Source: Deltaproteobacteria bacterium (lineage in GTDB: Bacteria; Myxococcota_A; UBA796; SXON01). From it: a stretch of DNA of 64,000 bases. Of this stretch, positions 52,021 to 60,397 are shown piece by piece. A program made the position numbers and the translations under genes. The stretch covers positions 1 to 64,000 of the forward strand of contig CANLGL010000023.1 of NCBI GenBank assembly GCA_947490345.1, written 5' to 3'. The stretch's first letter is position 1, and every line of letters begins with the position of its first letter. The notes below the pieces were generated by a model. The model saw only the letters and a list, made by a program, of their open reading frames with translations, did not search any database and had not been told where the DNA came from.

Positions 52021-54609
52021 TCAGGTGAGCGCGCGCCACGCGACGCCGAGCCGCTCCAGATCCAACGGCATCACTGTCACCGTACGAGGAAGCTCGCCGC
52101 TGAGTTCGGTCTGCGGCACAAAGCCTTCGCGAATCTTTGCCTGCACGAAGGCGAGGTATGCGCGGTCCAAGTTGCCATCGGCGTCGAAGGCATGCATATC
52201 CACCAGCCGAGTGCCGTAGGGGCGGCCGAAGACAACCCGATCTCGCTCGACGTAGCAGGCATATCCGGCGAGGAGGAAGTTGAAGTCGACGACCGGGGCG
52301 CGTTTCGGCTTTCGTTCGACCAAGGCGGCCGACACCGGCGAAGGCTCGCCCGAAAACTCCGGCAACGCAAAGGCGGCGCCGGGCTCCTCGGGCGGGGAGG
52401 CTTCGGTGACGATATCGAAACCGGCCACCCCCTCAAAGTACGCCGGCGGCGGGGCGGCCGGAGGCGGCGCCTTTTGGTCGCCCACTGGGATTCCGAACGC
52501 GTCGTCAAACGGGTTGGACGAGCTCACGTGCTCGCGCGCGGGGCTCGCCGGCCCGGGGATGCTGGTGGGTTCGGCGTCATCGTTGAACGGATTGCCCGCC
52601 GGCACCGGGGCAGAAGCGGGCACATGCACCGGCTCCATGGGGACCGTTGCCCTGACCGGTGCGCTGACCGGTGCGTCGTCGACGGCGGCGCGTTTGGGCC
52701 GGCGGACTTCGTGGCTGCCCTCGGGCCGCCCCGCCGCGGCCTGAGCCTCAGGCTTGGCCTCCGTGGCCAACGCCTCAGGCCTGGCCTCCGTAGCCGGAGC
52801 CTGGGGCGCGGGCGGCGCCGCAGGAGCGTTGGGCTTCGCCTCCGCCACCTGGGCCGGCTTCGGCCGCGGGCGAGCGGGCGCCGCGCCGGCTCCCGACAGG
52901 GGCGGGGAGGCTGCAGAAGCCAGAACGGTCCAGTCCGCAAACGTCATCTGGACTGCCGCGCTGGCATCGGGAAGCTCGGCGATTGGCACCACCACCAGCA
53001 CGCCGCCATCGAATTCCCAAGCGGCATGGACCCCCGGCGGCACCGCCCCGGGCACCGGCGTCAATGCGGCGGCGCGCAGAAGATCCAACGTTGCACCGTC
53101 CAGCGCAGCGGCGTGTCCAGCAAGTCGGCCACGATCGAGGATAATCTGCTTGTGACCAAGGAAACTCGCCGGCCGACCGGGGAGCGGCAGGTGCGCCAGC
53201 AGGCTGAGCGCGTCCTGAACCGCAGGGCCGGCAAGTCGGAGTACCTCCCCGTCGCTTCCTCCCGAAAGCGGGCCTGTCGCGACTGCGGCGGCAGGCGGGG
53301 GCAGGCCGGTGGGAGACCGCGCCCCAACCGTCGCCGCGAAGCGAACCGCGGCGATGGCGTCTGTGAACACAAACCACGCGATCGGGCCTTCCAAGCTGGA
53401 CACCGCCGCCGCACCGGTGACCTCTTTCCACGCCGCGAAAAGGGAGGTGACCTCCCGGCTGAGCGCCACCTGCTCGCTCGTCGCCGCCGCGATCATCCCC
53501 GTGCTCACGGCGACGACGGTGGCGTGGACGGGCTGGCCACGCGGAAGCAACAGCTGCCGCGATACCGAGGACTCACCGGTCGGGGCAATCGCTGCGAGCA
53601 CGCAGGCGACGACCTGAGCCGCCTGCCAGCCGCGCGCCGCCTGGGCGATCGTGGATGCTACCGCAACCGCGACGTCGACGCGCAACAGCTCGGAGGCCGC
53701 CGCCGCCGGCACCCCCGCCCGAACCAAACCCGCGTCATCGACCCAACCCGAGAGTTGGGGCAGGACGACCGTCCATGCGTCAGGTTCGCCGCGGAGCCGG
53801 GCCAACGCGTCTCGTGTGCCACTGGCCTGGAGCGCGGGAAGGCAGAAACGAAGGGAAAGTGACGCATCGCGCGCGTCAAGGGTCCGGTCGGCAACGCGGG
53901 CGAGGACTCCGCTGACGACATGATCGAATGCCACCGAGGCCGCGGACATCAACGCGTCTTCTTCGGAGCTGCCGAGAGCGGCAACGGCGAGATCCAGGTC
54001 GATGGGGAGGGGGGTGCTGTGCGGCAAGACCCATACCAGGGGCGTGTCGGTCAGCATCGTCACCAAGGAGGGGACCCGCAAGCCCACGCCCGCCAGCTCA
54101 GCGCAGGCAACCGCCAGCCGGGCACTCATTGTCGAGGCAACCGCGCGGAGCGCGGCAGCGCGCGCCGGCGGCGGAAGATCGGCCACCCGACGTACACCGT
54201 CGACAAGAAGCGGCGTGGGGGCCGCGAACCGACTTGAACACGCCCGCGCATAGTCCAGCGCCACGAGCGAGCCGGCGCCGGGGGAGAGCCCCAACCCTTC
54301 TTCGAGGAGCCGAGAAAGCGCGCGGGTGAGTGAATCGTCCTGCAGCCGCCGCGCCAGCTCCTCAGCGGGGATCGGACGCATCTCGGCCAGGGCTTCGTCG
54401 ACCGCGGCTCGGAGCGCGCGATCAACCAAGGGAGCGAGGAGCTCGCTCGACGCGACTGGGAACGTGATCGGGCGGTCATTCGGTGGCAGGGGAAGGTCAG
54501 GCAAGCCGTCGCAGAGCGACGGAACGCGCACGAGCGCGGCCGCCGCGAGCGAGCCGCTCAGCGGCTCACAGCGACCTCGCACCATCCGCGCAATCAGCTC
54601 AGGGTTCAC
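52021..54609 (-). CDS. Large uncharacterised protein with possible degenerate nucleotide-cyclase-like domain
   Basis: In this 862-residue protein the N-terminal 340 residues are helical and unassigned. Around residues 370-500 the order VVAVSTGMIAA, WKEVTGAAAVSSLEGPIAWF, DAIAAVRFAATV and VLRLAGPAVQDALSLL resembles class III adenylate/guanylate cyclases, but the metal-binding Asp residues are not evident; this is a tentative reading. A long Ala/Pro linker (about 560-750, with ATEARPEALATEAKPEA-like repeats and two NPF(D/N)D motifs) leads to a conserved-looking C-terminal domain (VVDFNFLLAGYACYVERDRV, VDMHAFDADGNLDRAYLAFV). GTG at 54609 has an excellent GGAGG six bases upstream, so the longer frame is rejected. 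Confidence 0.78.
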   Translation of the reverse strand: MNPELIARMVRGRCEPLSGSLAAAALVRVPSLCDGLPDLPLPPNDRPITFPVASSELLAPLVDRALRAAVDEALAEMRPIPAEELARRLQDDSLTRALSRLLEEGLGLSPGAGSLVALDYARACSSRFAAPTPLLVDGVRRVADLPPPARAAALRAVASTMSARLAVACAELAGVGLRVPSLVTMLTDTPLVWVLPHSTPLPIDLDLAVAALGSSEEDALMSAASVAFDHVVSGVLARVADRTLDARDASLSLRFCLPALQASGTRDALARLRGEPDAWTVVLPQLSGWVDDAGLVRAGVPAAAASELLRVDVAVAVASTIAQAARGWQAAQVVACVLAAIAPTGESSVSRQLLLPRGQPVHATVVAVSTGMIAAATSEQVALSREVTSLFAAWKEVTGAAAVSSLEGPIAWFVFTDAIAAVRFAATVGARSPTGLPPPAAAVATGPLSGGSDGEVLRLAGPAVQDALSLLAHLPLPGRPASFLGHKQIILDRGRLAGHAAALDGATLDLLRAAALTPVPGAVPPGVHAAWEFDGGVLVVVPIAELPDASAAVQMTFADWTVLASAASPPLSGAGAAPARPRPKPAQVAEAKPNAPAAPPAPQAPATEARPEALATEAKPEAQAAAGRPEGSHEVRRPKRAAVDDAPVSAPVRATVPMEPVHVPASAPVPAGNPFNDDAEPTSIPGPASPAREHVSSSNPFDDAFGIPVGDQKAPPPAAPPPAYFEGVAGFDIVTEASPPEEPGAAFALPEFSGEPSPVSAALVERKPKRAPVVDFNFLLAGYACYVERDRVVFGRPYGTRLVDMHAFDADGNLDRAYLAFVQAKIREGFVPQTELSGELPRTVTVMPLDLERLGVAWRALT

Positions 54610-54643
54610 CGCCGTCCTCCACGCGAACTGTAGCCGAGTTGCC

Positions 54644-55369
54644 TCACGGCGTCCCGCCGGCCGCGCCGGCATCGTCGAGGACCGTGCCGTCGGCAAGGCA
54701 AAGGGGGGCGCGGCTCCCCGACTCCCCCCGTTGGGGACAGGGATGCGCGGCTCGAAGCACCGCCGCCGCGGGCGTGGTCCGCAACGCCCCCCGGCTGACC
54801 AGCGGCTGACACGCCCCGCCGGCGCGGCACAGCGTGATCTCCAGCGCCCAGGTGCCCTCTACGACCTCGGTGCCATCCAGCATCACCGTGGCACCGAAGT
54901 GCCCGCTCCCCGTCCAGCCCGTGGCGGACACCACCGCGAGGGTGGGCGACCATCCGAATCGCCGCCCCTCCCGGGCCCATGCCCCCGTGGCGACCAGCCG
55001 CGTCTCGTCGCGACCCGGCCCGCCGATGGGCCAACTGCTGACGAGCCCGCTGGTCAGGTTGACCCGAGCCGAGAGGACCGGCCAAAGCCCGGCCGTCAGT
55101 GCGCGCACGTCCGCGGGCCACGCCGCCATTCCGCGCAAAGCGAGGACCTCACCGGTGTGAAAGGCGCGAAGTTCGGCACAGTGCGCGCCCGCCGCCTCGA
55201 CACATACGATCCAGCCGTTGCTCCCATCCGAAAACGCACGCGCCCACTGGCGAGTCAGCGGGTAGCTTTGGCCGTCGGACTCGAGCAGATAGCTGGTCAC
55301 CAGGTCGGCGGTCCCGGCGCCGAGCGCCCCGTGCGGAAGGCAAGCCGCCAACAGGGCGACCACGATCAT
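54644..55369 (-). CDS. Exported hypothetical protein
   Basis: This 241-residue protein has a signal peptide (MIVVALLAACLPHGALGAG; the Cys could also be lipidated) and a beta-rich secreted part with several cysteines (GWIVCVEAAGAHCAEL, WALEITLCRAGGACQPLV, LRAAHPCPQ, APLCLADG). I recognise no family. The start overlaps the Crp-family stop by 4 bp (ATGA), so it belongs to that operon; the 862-residue protein gene follows after 34 bp. Confidence 0.75.
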   Translation of the reverse strand: MIVVALLAACLPHGALGAGTADLVTSYLLESDGQSYPLTRQWARAFSDGSNGWIVCVEAAGAHCAELRAFHTGEVLALRGMAAWPADVRALTAGLWPVLSARVNLTSGLVSSWPIGGPGRDETRLVATGAWAREGRRFGWSPTLAVVSATGWTGSGHFGATVMLDGTEVVEGTWALEITLCRAGGACQPLVSRGALRTTPAAAVLRAAHPCPQRGESGSRAPLCLADGTVLDDAGAAGGTP

Positions 55370-56058
55370 GCGTCGCGCAGCGCCCGCAGCTTTGTTTCAT
55401 CCAGAAGAATCACCCGCTTTCCCTCGGTCTGGATCAGCTCGTCTTTGCGCAGGTCCAGAATCGCGAAGCTCACGGTCTCGCGGGTGGCGCCGATGAGACT
55501 GGCGATTTCCTTGTGGGTGAGCTTCAGGTTCACGATGCGCCCGCGACTGTCGCGAACGCCGAAGCTGTCTCCCAGGTCCAGAAAGAGCGCCGCCAGCCGG
55601 GAGTGCGCGCTCTTGAACAAGAGGCTCTCGACCCGATTCTCCAGCTTCTGCCGACGCTCGCCCACGAGGCGGATCATGCGCATGGCCAGCGGCGGGTGCC
55701 GCATCATCATCTTGATGAAGTCATCCTTGGGGAGCGCCAGGACCTGGGCATCTTCGTAGGCCTCGCACGTGGTGTCGTGGGGGGTGTCGTTGACGATTCC
55801 CAGTTCCCCAACCAGCTGGTCGCGGGTGTAGAAGCCGAGCGTCAGTTCGCGGCCCTCGTCGTTGGTCTTGCTGACCTTTACGATGCCAGCGCGAAGAATG
55901 TAGATGGTGTTCGCCGGATACCCAGGTTCCCACAATCGGGTACGCCTGCGAAGGTCGAGCGAATCGCTCACCTGGTCCAGGACGTCGAGCTCACGGTCGG
56001 CCATGTCCGCCAGCATCGGCGTCTGTCGAATGAACCAAGCCTTGGTTTTGATGATCAC
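55366..56058 (-). CDS. Crp/Fnr-family transcriptional regulator
   Basis: This 230-residue protein has a cNMP-binding fold (TRLWEPGYPANTIYILRAGI, ELTLGFYTRDQLVGELGIVN, TTCEAYEDAQVLALPKDDFI), a long dimer helix (RMIRLVGERRQKLENRVESL) and a C-terminal winged HTH (LTHKEIASLIGATRETVSFA, DLRKDELIQTEGKRVILLD). The cassette lacks the exact cAMP-contacting R-S/T of Crp, so the ligand is unknown; no Fnr-type Cys cluster is present. GTG 56058 is the likely start; the longer frame upstream overlaps the divergent MobA-like gene. The two start codons are only 17 bp apart. Confidence 0.9.
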   Translation of the reverse strand: MIIKTKAWFIRQTPMLADMADRELDVLDQVSDSLDLRRRTRLWEPGYPANTIYILRAGIVKVSKTNDEGRELTLGFYTRDQLVGELGIVNDTPHDTTCEAYEDAQVLALPKDDFIKMMMRHPPLAMRMIRLVGERRQKLENRVESLLFKSAHSRLAALFLDLGDSFGVRDSRGRIVNLKLTHKEIASLIGATRETVSFAILDLRKDELIQTEGKRVILLDETKLRALRDA

Positions 56059-56075
56059 GGTCGATATATAACCAG
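56059..56075. promoter_or_regulatory. Seventeen-base divergent gap between Crp and MobA-like starts
   Basis: The gap carries TATATA (56064-56069) and nothing else. Any promoters for the two genes must lie largely inside the opposite coding sequence or give leaderless messages. Confidence 0.35.
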
Positions 56076-56618
56076 GTGGCTGAGTCGAAGTCTTCCGTAC
56101 AGGATGCCATCGTGCTCGCCGCCGGCGGATCGTCACGGATGGGGACGAGCAAATCACTGTTAGAGGTCGACGGCACCCCGCTCTTGTTGTTGCACGTGGA
56201 GACCTTTCGGGCGCTTGGGCTTCGGGTCCACGTCGTCCTCGGATGCGACGCCACGCGGATCGCGGCGGCGTTGCCTTCGGAGGTGGTCGTGCATCACAAC
56301 CCCCGTTGGGCCAGCACCGGACCCGCCGAGTCTGCCTCGATCGCCCTCCTTGGGACCGGAGCCACGCTCCTGACACCGGTTGACGTGCCGCCAGCCGCGC
56401 CTGAGGATCTGCGCCGTCTCCTCGACGCCAACGGGCCAGCGGTGCTGACCTACGGGGGGGCCGACGGGCATCCGGTGCGCCTCGACCCGCCGCACCATCC
56501 GGGCCGGCTGGACCATCGCCTGTCGGGCGCGCTCCGCATTCCTGTCGGTGATTCCGGTCGGATATTGAACCTGAACACACCGACTCAGTGGGAGTCCTGG
56601 TTGAATGGACGTCAGTAA
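56076..56618 (+). CDS. MobA/MocA-like nucleotidyltransferase
   Basis: This 180-residue GT-A fold protein has the signature AIVLAAGGSSRMGTSKSLL at the N-terminus (NTP loop and Lys), VHVVLGCDATRIAAAL, then the metal-binding LLTPVDVPPAAPEDL and a C-terminal TYGGADGHPVRLDP loop (GHP motif). These match MobA/MocA-type molybdenum-cofactor cytidylyl- or guanylyltransferases, or nicotine-blue-oxidoreductase-like accessory proteins, rather than sugar nucleotidyltransferases. No molybdoenzyme genes are in the window. GTG at 56076 is the start. Confidence 0.88.
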   Translation: MAESKSSVQDAIVLAAGGSSRMGTSKSLLEVDGTPLLLLHVETFRALGLRVHVVLGCDATRIAAALPSEVVVHHNPRWASTGPAESASIALLGTGATLLTPVDVPPAAPEDLRRLLDANGPAVLTYGGADGHPVRLDPPHHPGRLDHRLSGALRIPVGDSGRILNLNTPTQWESWLNGRQ

Positions 56619-56752
56619 ACAAAGAGAGTGATTCTGCTCAAGCTCGGCCCGGCGTGACCGAACGGAGGAGTGGATGGCGATCGAACCCGAGCGCCGGTCG
56701 AGAGTGGGTGGCGGCCCGCAACGACTGGCAGCCCCGGGCTGAGGATGTCATA

Positions 56753-57466
56753 TCAGCCGTGACAGGCGATTATTTTCCCATCCGGCCCGATTTGGGCGTC
56801 GCACCCTGGCCCGTACCGGGCTCGTACCGCGGCAGCGTGCGCGGCGAGATCGGCGTACAAGTCGCTCAACGACGCGCGCACCCAGGCTTCGACTGCCGCA
56901 GGCGGGATGCTGCCCCCCAGGTCCGTCCAGACCTGGTAGATCGCGAGGGTGTGCCCCGAATCAACGGGCACCAACAGCCAGTTGCCACGGTTGTGCGGCA
57001 AGGTCTCCGAAGCGTCGAACAAGGCGACGTCCGTTTTTTCGCGCACCGAGGCGAGCGCGTCCGCGTCCTGCGTCCACGCCCGCTCCCACACCCCCGTTTG
57101 CTGGGCCAGGACGGTGGTGTTGGCGACGTCGAGAACCCAATGCCGGTCGGCGAACGGCCAGGGAAGATCGAGCCGCTGGTAGATGAGCTTGGGCTGGGTC
57201 CAGGCCCCGCGCAGACGCACCTCCGTCAGCGACTCGACGTCGTCCGCGAGGCGATCGTCGGTCATCGCCAACCAGGCGAGCTCCCGCGGGACGGGCAACA
57301 GCCCCCACGCGCCGACACCCTTACCCGGCAACGACATCCGACCGACGCGACCGGCGGCGGCCTCGGAGAACACCGCCTCCGGGGGGGCGGGCGGCGGCAG
57401 GCGCGCCAGCTCGCCAACCGGTCCAGCGACAGTGGCCCAGAGCGCGGCGAGCGCGGCCGCGTCCAC
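56753..57466 (-). CDS. START/SRPBCC-like domain protein
   Basis: This 237-residue protein without an obvious signal peptide has a START-type pattern (VESLTEVRLRGAWTQPKLIY, QRLDLPWPFADRHWVLDVAN, NRGNWLLVPVDSGHTLAIYQ, AVEAWVRASLSDLYADLAAH). The WPFADRHWVLD segment is characteristic of START proteins acting on lipids. A C-terminal CHG end and GPGCDAQIGPDGKI add two Cys. The start is GTG 57466, three bases after the stop of the AgmX-like gene, so both are in one operon. Confidence 0.75.
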   Translation of the reverse strand: MDAAALAALWATVAGPVGELARLPPPAPPEAVFSEAAAGRVGRMSLPGKGVGAWGLLPVPRELAWLAMTDDRLADDVESLTEVRLRGAWTQPKLIYQRLDLPWPFADRHWVLDVANTTVLAQQTGVWERAWTQDADALASVREKTDVALFDASETLPHNRGNWLLVPVDSGHTLAIYQVWTDLGGSIPPAAVEAWVRASLSDLYADLAAHAAAVRARYGPGCDAQIGPDGKIIACHG

Positions 57467-57469
57467 GTT

Positions 57470-57904
57470 TCAGAAGGCGAAGACGTGGGAGGCCGGGACC
57501 ACTCCGCCGCGTGGCGCGGGGAAGGTCAGGCGCTGCACTGACTTTTGCAGGCACTCCTGCAACGGTGGGTTGCGGATCGACGATTCCTTCACCCGCAGCT
57601 TGTCCACCTTGCCCTCAAGCGTGATTTCCCAGGCGAACTCGACGCGGCCGTCCAAGGCCTTTCCGGACAGGCGCGTGACGCAGTCGGTCACCGCCCAGTC
57701 GTTCTTCTTCAACACATCGCTGACCGCGTTCTTGGGAAGGGTCCCCTCTTCCGCATCGAGATCAACGACCTCTTCCTCCTCGACGGGAGCCGGGGTGGTT
57801 GCGACGGGGGTCGTTTCCCCCGCACGGCCGAGGGCGCTGAAGGCGAAAACCGCGAAAGCCAAAATCATGCCAGACCCGATAGCAGCGCGAGCGTAGCGCG
57901 CCAT
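57470..57904 (-). CDS. AgmX/PglI C-terminal-type exported protein
   Basis: This 144-residue protein has an N-terminal anchor (GMILAFAVFAFSALGRA), a short acidic linker (PAPVEEEEVVDLDAEEG) and a TonB-C-like AgmX/PglI domain (VLKKNDWAVTDCVTRL, GRVEFAWEITLEGKVDKLRV, PLQECLQKSVQRLTFPAPRG). The two Cys (TDC, QEC) are typical of this myxobacterial family, in which AgmX relates to gliding-motility machinery. ATG 57904 has a strong GGGGAGGGG site; ATG 57868 would be a shorter option. Confidence 0.82.
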   Translation of the reverse strand: MARYARAAIGSGMILAFAVFAFSALGRAGETTPVATTPAPVEEEEVVDLDAEEGTLPKNAVSDVLKKNDWAVTDCVTRLSGKALDGRVEFAWEITLEGKVDKLRVKESSIRNPPLQECLQKSVQRLTFPAPRGGVVPASHVFAF

Positions 57905-58643
57905 GCCCCTCCCCGTCAGCCCCTCCGATCCCTACCGCAGCATCGTTGCGGCCTACGACGCTGAGTTCGACGGGGCAAACGCGGATACTGCAGGCTACGC
58001 CTCGCGCGCGGTCGGTGGATCGCTCCTGGTGCTCGGCTGCGGGACGGGTCGGGTTTGTCGTGGCCTCGCGTCCACCCGGCCGGTCACCGGGCTCGACCGG
58101 AGCACGGCGATGATCGAGGGCGCGCGCCAGCGCGGGCCGGAAGGGGTCCGCTGGGTGGTCGGCGACATGACGGACTTCGACCTCGGCCCCTTCGGCGAGA
58201 TCATCATCCCCAACGCCTCGTTCGCGTTCCTACCCGACCGGCGCGCACGCGCGGCCTGCCTCGCTCGGTGCTTGCGCGCGCTGGCCGGGAGCGGTCCGCT
58301 CACCATCGACCTGCCCGCGCCCGACGCCGCGCTCTCGGCCGACGCCCACACCCCTGAGCGTCTGGCCTGGGAGGGCCAGGTGGACGGCGCCCGCGTGCGC
58401 CGGACCCGCGAAGTCTTCCGGTCGCCGCGGATGGGCAACCTGCGGCTCATCGATCGCTACTACATCGATGGTGCCGCGCCGATCGAGAGTGTCCTCGCCC
58501 TGCACCTCTTCACACCCGACGAGCTGGAATGGATGCTGGAGGCCAACGGATTCTACGTCGAGCAAGCGTGGGGCGACCACGTGGGCGGGCTGGTTCGGGA
58601 AGGATGCGATCGGCTTTTGGTTCGGGCGTTGCCGGTGGGGTGA
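57903..58643 (+). CDS. Class I SAM-dependent methyltransferase
   Basis: This 246-residue protein has the Rossmann-fold methyltransferase motifs: SLLVLGCGTGRVCRGLA (motif I), PVTGLDRSTAMIEGARQRG (motif post I), VRWVVGDMTDFDLG and the IIIPNASFAFLPDRRAR catalytic region. The last third (RYYIDGAAPIESVLALHLFT, LEWMLEANGFYVEQAWGDH) resembles small-molecule methyltransferases. The substrate is unknown. ATG 57903 overlaps by two bases the start codon of the divergent AgmX-like gene, so no intergenic promoter exists between them. Confidence 0.9.
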   Translation: MPLPVSPSDPYRSIVAAYDAEFDGANADTAGYASRAVGGSLLVLGCGTGRVCRGLASTRPVTGLDRSTAMIEGARQRGPEGVRWVVGDMTDFDLGPFGEIIIPNASFAFLPDRRARAACLARCLRALAGSGPLTIDLPAPDAALSADAHTPERLAWEGQVDGARVRRTREVFRSPRMGNLRLIDRYYIDGAAPIESVLALHLFTPDELEWMLEANGFYVEQAWGDHVGGLVREGCDRLLVRALPVG

Positions 58644-58767
58644 GCAGTCGGTGGCCTACGGCGTTCAAAACTACGTAACGCACACTACCGAACCCGCCCC
58701 ATCGTCGCTCAAGGGCAGCGGCCCCGCGCCGATACACTGCAGTGCACCCTGGACCAAGGATCTGCGG
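58644..58767 (+). other. Short intergenic region before the CotH-like gene
   Basis: This 124-bp gap contains CACTGCAGTGCACCC-type partial palindromes around 58736-58748 but no clear promoter boxes. I see no gene in it. Confidence 0.3.
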
Positions 58768-60397
58768 ATGACGCGTGCGGCCGTTGCCTCGACGTGGCTG
58801 CTCACCAACGCAACCGTGCTCACCTCCTGCCGGGGCTATCCGGCTGAGACTGAGACGCGCGAGAATCCGGACTCCAACTCGGTTGCGGTGCTCCCCGGCG
58901 ACACGGCGGCCGCGGGCGACCCCGCGCCTGAATGCGCGGTCATCTCGGATCTGGCCGACGCGAACTTCCTCGAGGGGGGATGCGGTCCACTTCACCGTCG
59001 CGTGTTCGGGGGCCCTGCCGACGGACGGTGCCAGGTTCACCGCAGACGGACTCCCCGCGGGCGCCGCGTTCGACGCGGACACACGTTCGTTCACCTGGAC
59101 CACGGGCCCTGCGGATGGAGGCAGGATCGACATGTCCTTCTCCGTGCTCCCCGTCGACGGTTCCTCCGACAGGCCCGACCGCGGCACCGTGACCTTCTGG
59201 ATCGCCGACGATCCCAAGCGGGCGGATAACGTCGCCGTCTCGCCGGAGACCTACACCGAGGAGTGGGGCCTGCCGGTGGTCCACGTCGCGACCAGCGCGG
59301 TGTTGAACTCGGCCACGGACTCCGAGGCCACGGTCACCTGGTACGGTCGCGACTACCCCACCGGGATGCAGATCCACGGGAAGACCAGCGCGCTCTATCC
59401 GAAGCTCAGCTACGGGCTGAAGTTCACCGAGGAGGAGCTGCCGATACCCAACTGGGGCGTCACGCGTGATCACCTGCTCCTGATCTCCACCTTCGACGAC
59501 AACAGCTATGTCCGCCAGAAGTTCACCTACGATCTCTGGGCCGCAATCGCCGAGTACTGGGGTCAACCCCGCCTGACGCCGCGGACATTCTTCACCGTGG
59601 TCTACCTCAACGGGAGCTACCTCGGCCTCTATTTGGGCGAGGACCGGCTCGACGACGAGTGGGCGGATCAGCTCGGTTTTGAACGGGACGCGAACCTCTA
59701 CAAGGCGGTGGACCCGGACGCCAACTACGCGCTCACCGACCAGTACGGCGCCGAAAAATCGTCGTTACATCAGGGCTATGAGAAGGCGGAGGGCGCGCCC
59801 GAGGACGACTTCGGCGACCTCGATGCCCTCGTGGAGTTCACCGGAAACAGCTCACTGGAGGCGATCATCTCCGGCTCGCCCGACTGGATCGACCTCAACG
59901 AGTGGATGGACGCGCTGGCGCTCCTGTTCTATGCGAACGGGGAGGACTCCTACGTCAAGAACCTCTACCTGCATCATGCGCCCGGGGAGTTGTTCCGGTA
60001 TGCACCTTGGGACTTCAACGCGTCGTGGGGACAGAGCTGGCGCACCTACCGGATCAGTCCCGACTTCGAGGGCCAGGGCGCGCTCAACAACCGCATCTTT
60101 GCCGCGATCCTCACCGATGCCGGGGCGTCGTCGTGGTTCTGGTCGCGCTTCGACCAGCTTCGCCGAGTCGGCCCGCTCCGTGAGTCGTGGCAAACGGCTA
60201 CGCTTGACGACTACTACGCGACGATCGACCTATCGGCCCAGCGCGACTGGGATCATTGGTCCGACGAGTACCGGGCGTACGACCGGTGGGCGGCAGCCCG
60301 TGACGAGGATGCGGACTGGACGGACTATGAGGGAGAGAAGGCCTATGTCTACGCCTGGGTCGCCGATCGCGCGGCCCACTTCAACGAACCCCAGTAA
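58768..60397 (+). CDS. CotH-like lipoprotein, reading frame broken in a G6 tract
   Basis: The first 70 codons, from ATG 58768, encode a lipoprotein-like start (STWLLTNATVLTSC) and a Thr/Asp/Pro linker, ending at NFLEGG. The protein then continues only in the +1-shifted frame (DAVHFTVACSGALPTDGA). The switch falls in a run of six G (58974-58979); removing one G restores LEGDAVHFTV and one open frame to the stop. Domains: a cadherin/PIG-like fold, then a CotH-type domain (ATVTWYGRDYPTGMQIHGKT, LYPKLSYGLKF, LISTFDDNSYVRQKFTYDLW, FFTVVYLNGSYLGLYLGEDR, APWDFNASWG). CotH kinases phosphorylate spore-coat proteins in Bacillus; in other bacteria the family is uncharacterised. The break may be a sequencing error, a pseudogene or a phase-variable locus. 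Confidence 0.75.

Noticed and set aside
54610-54696. Longer start for the 862-residue protein
   Set aside because: GTG 54609 has GGAGG six bases upstream; the extension lacks one and overlaps the neighbour.
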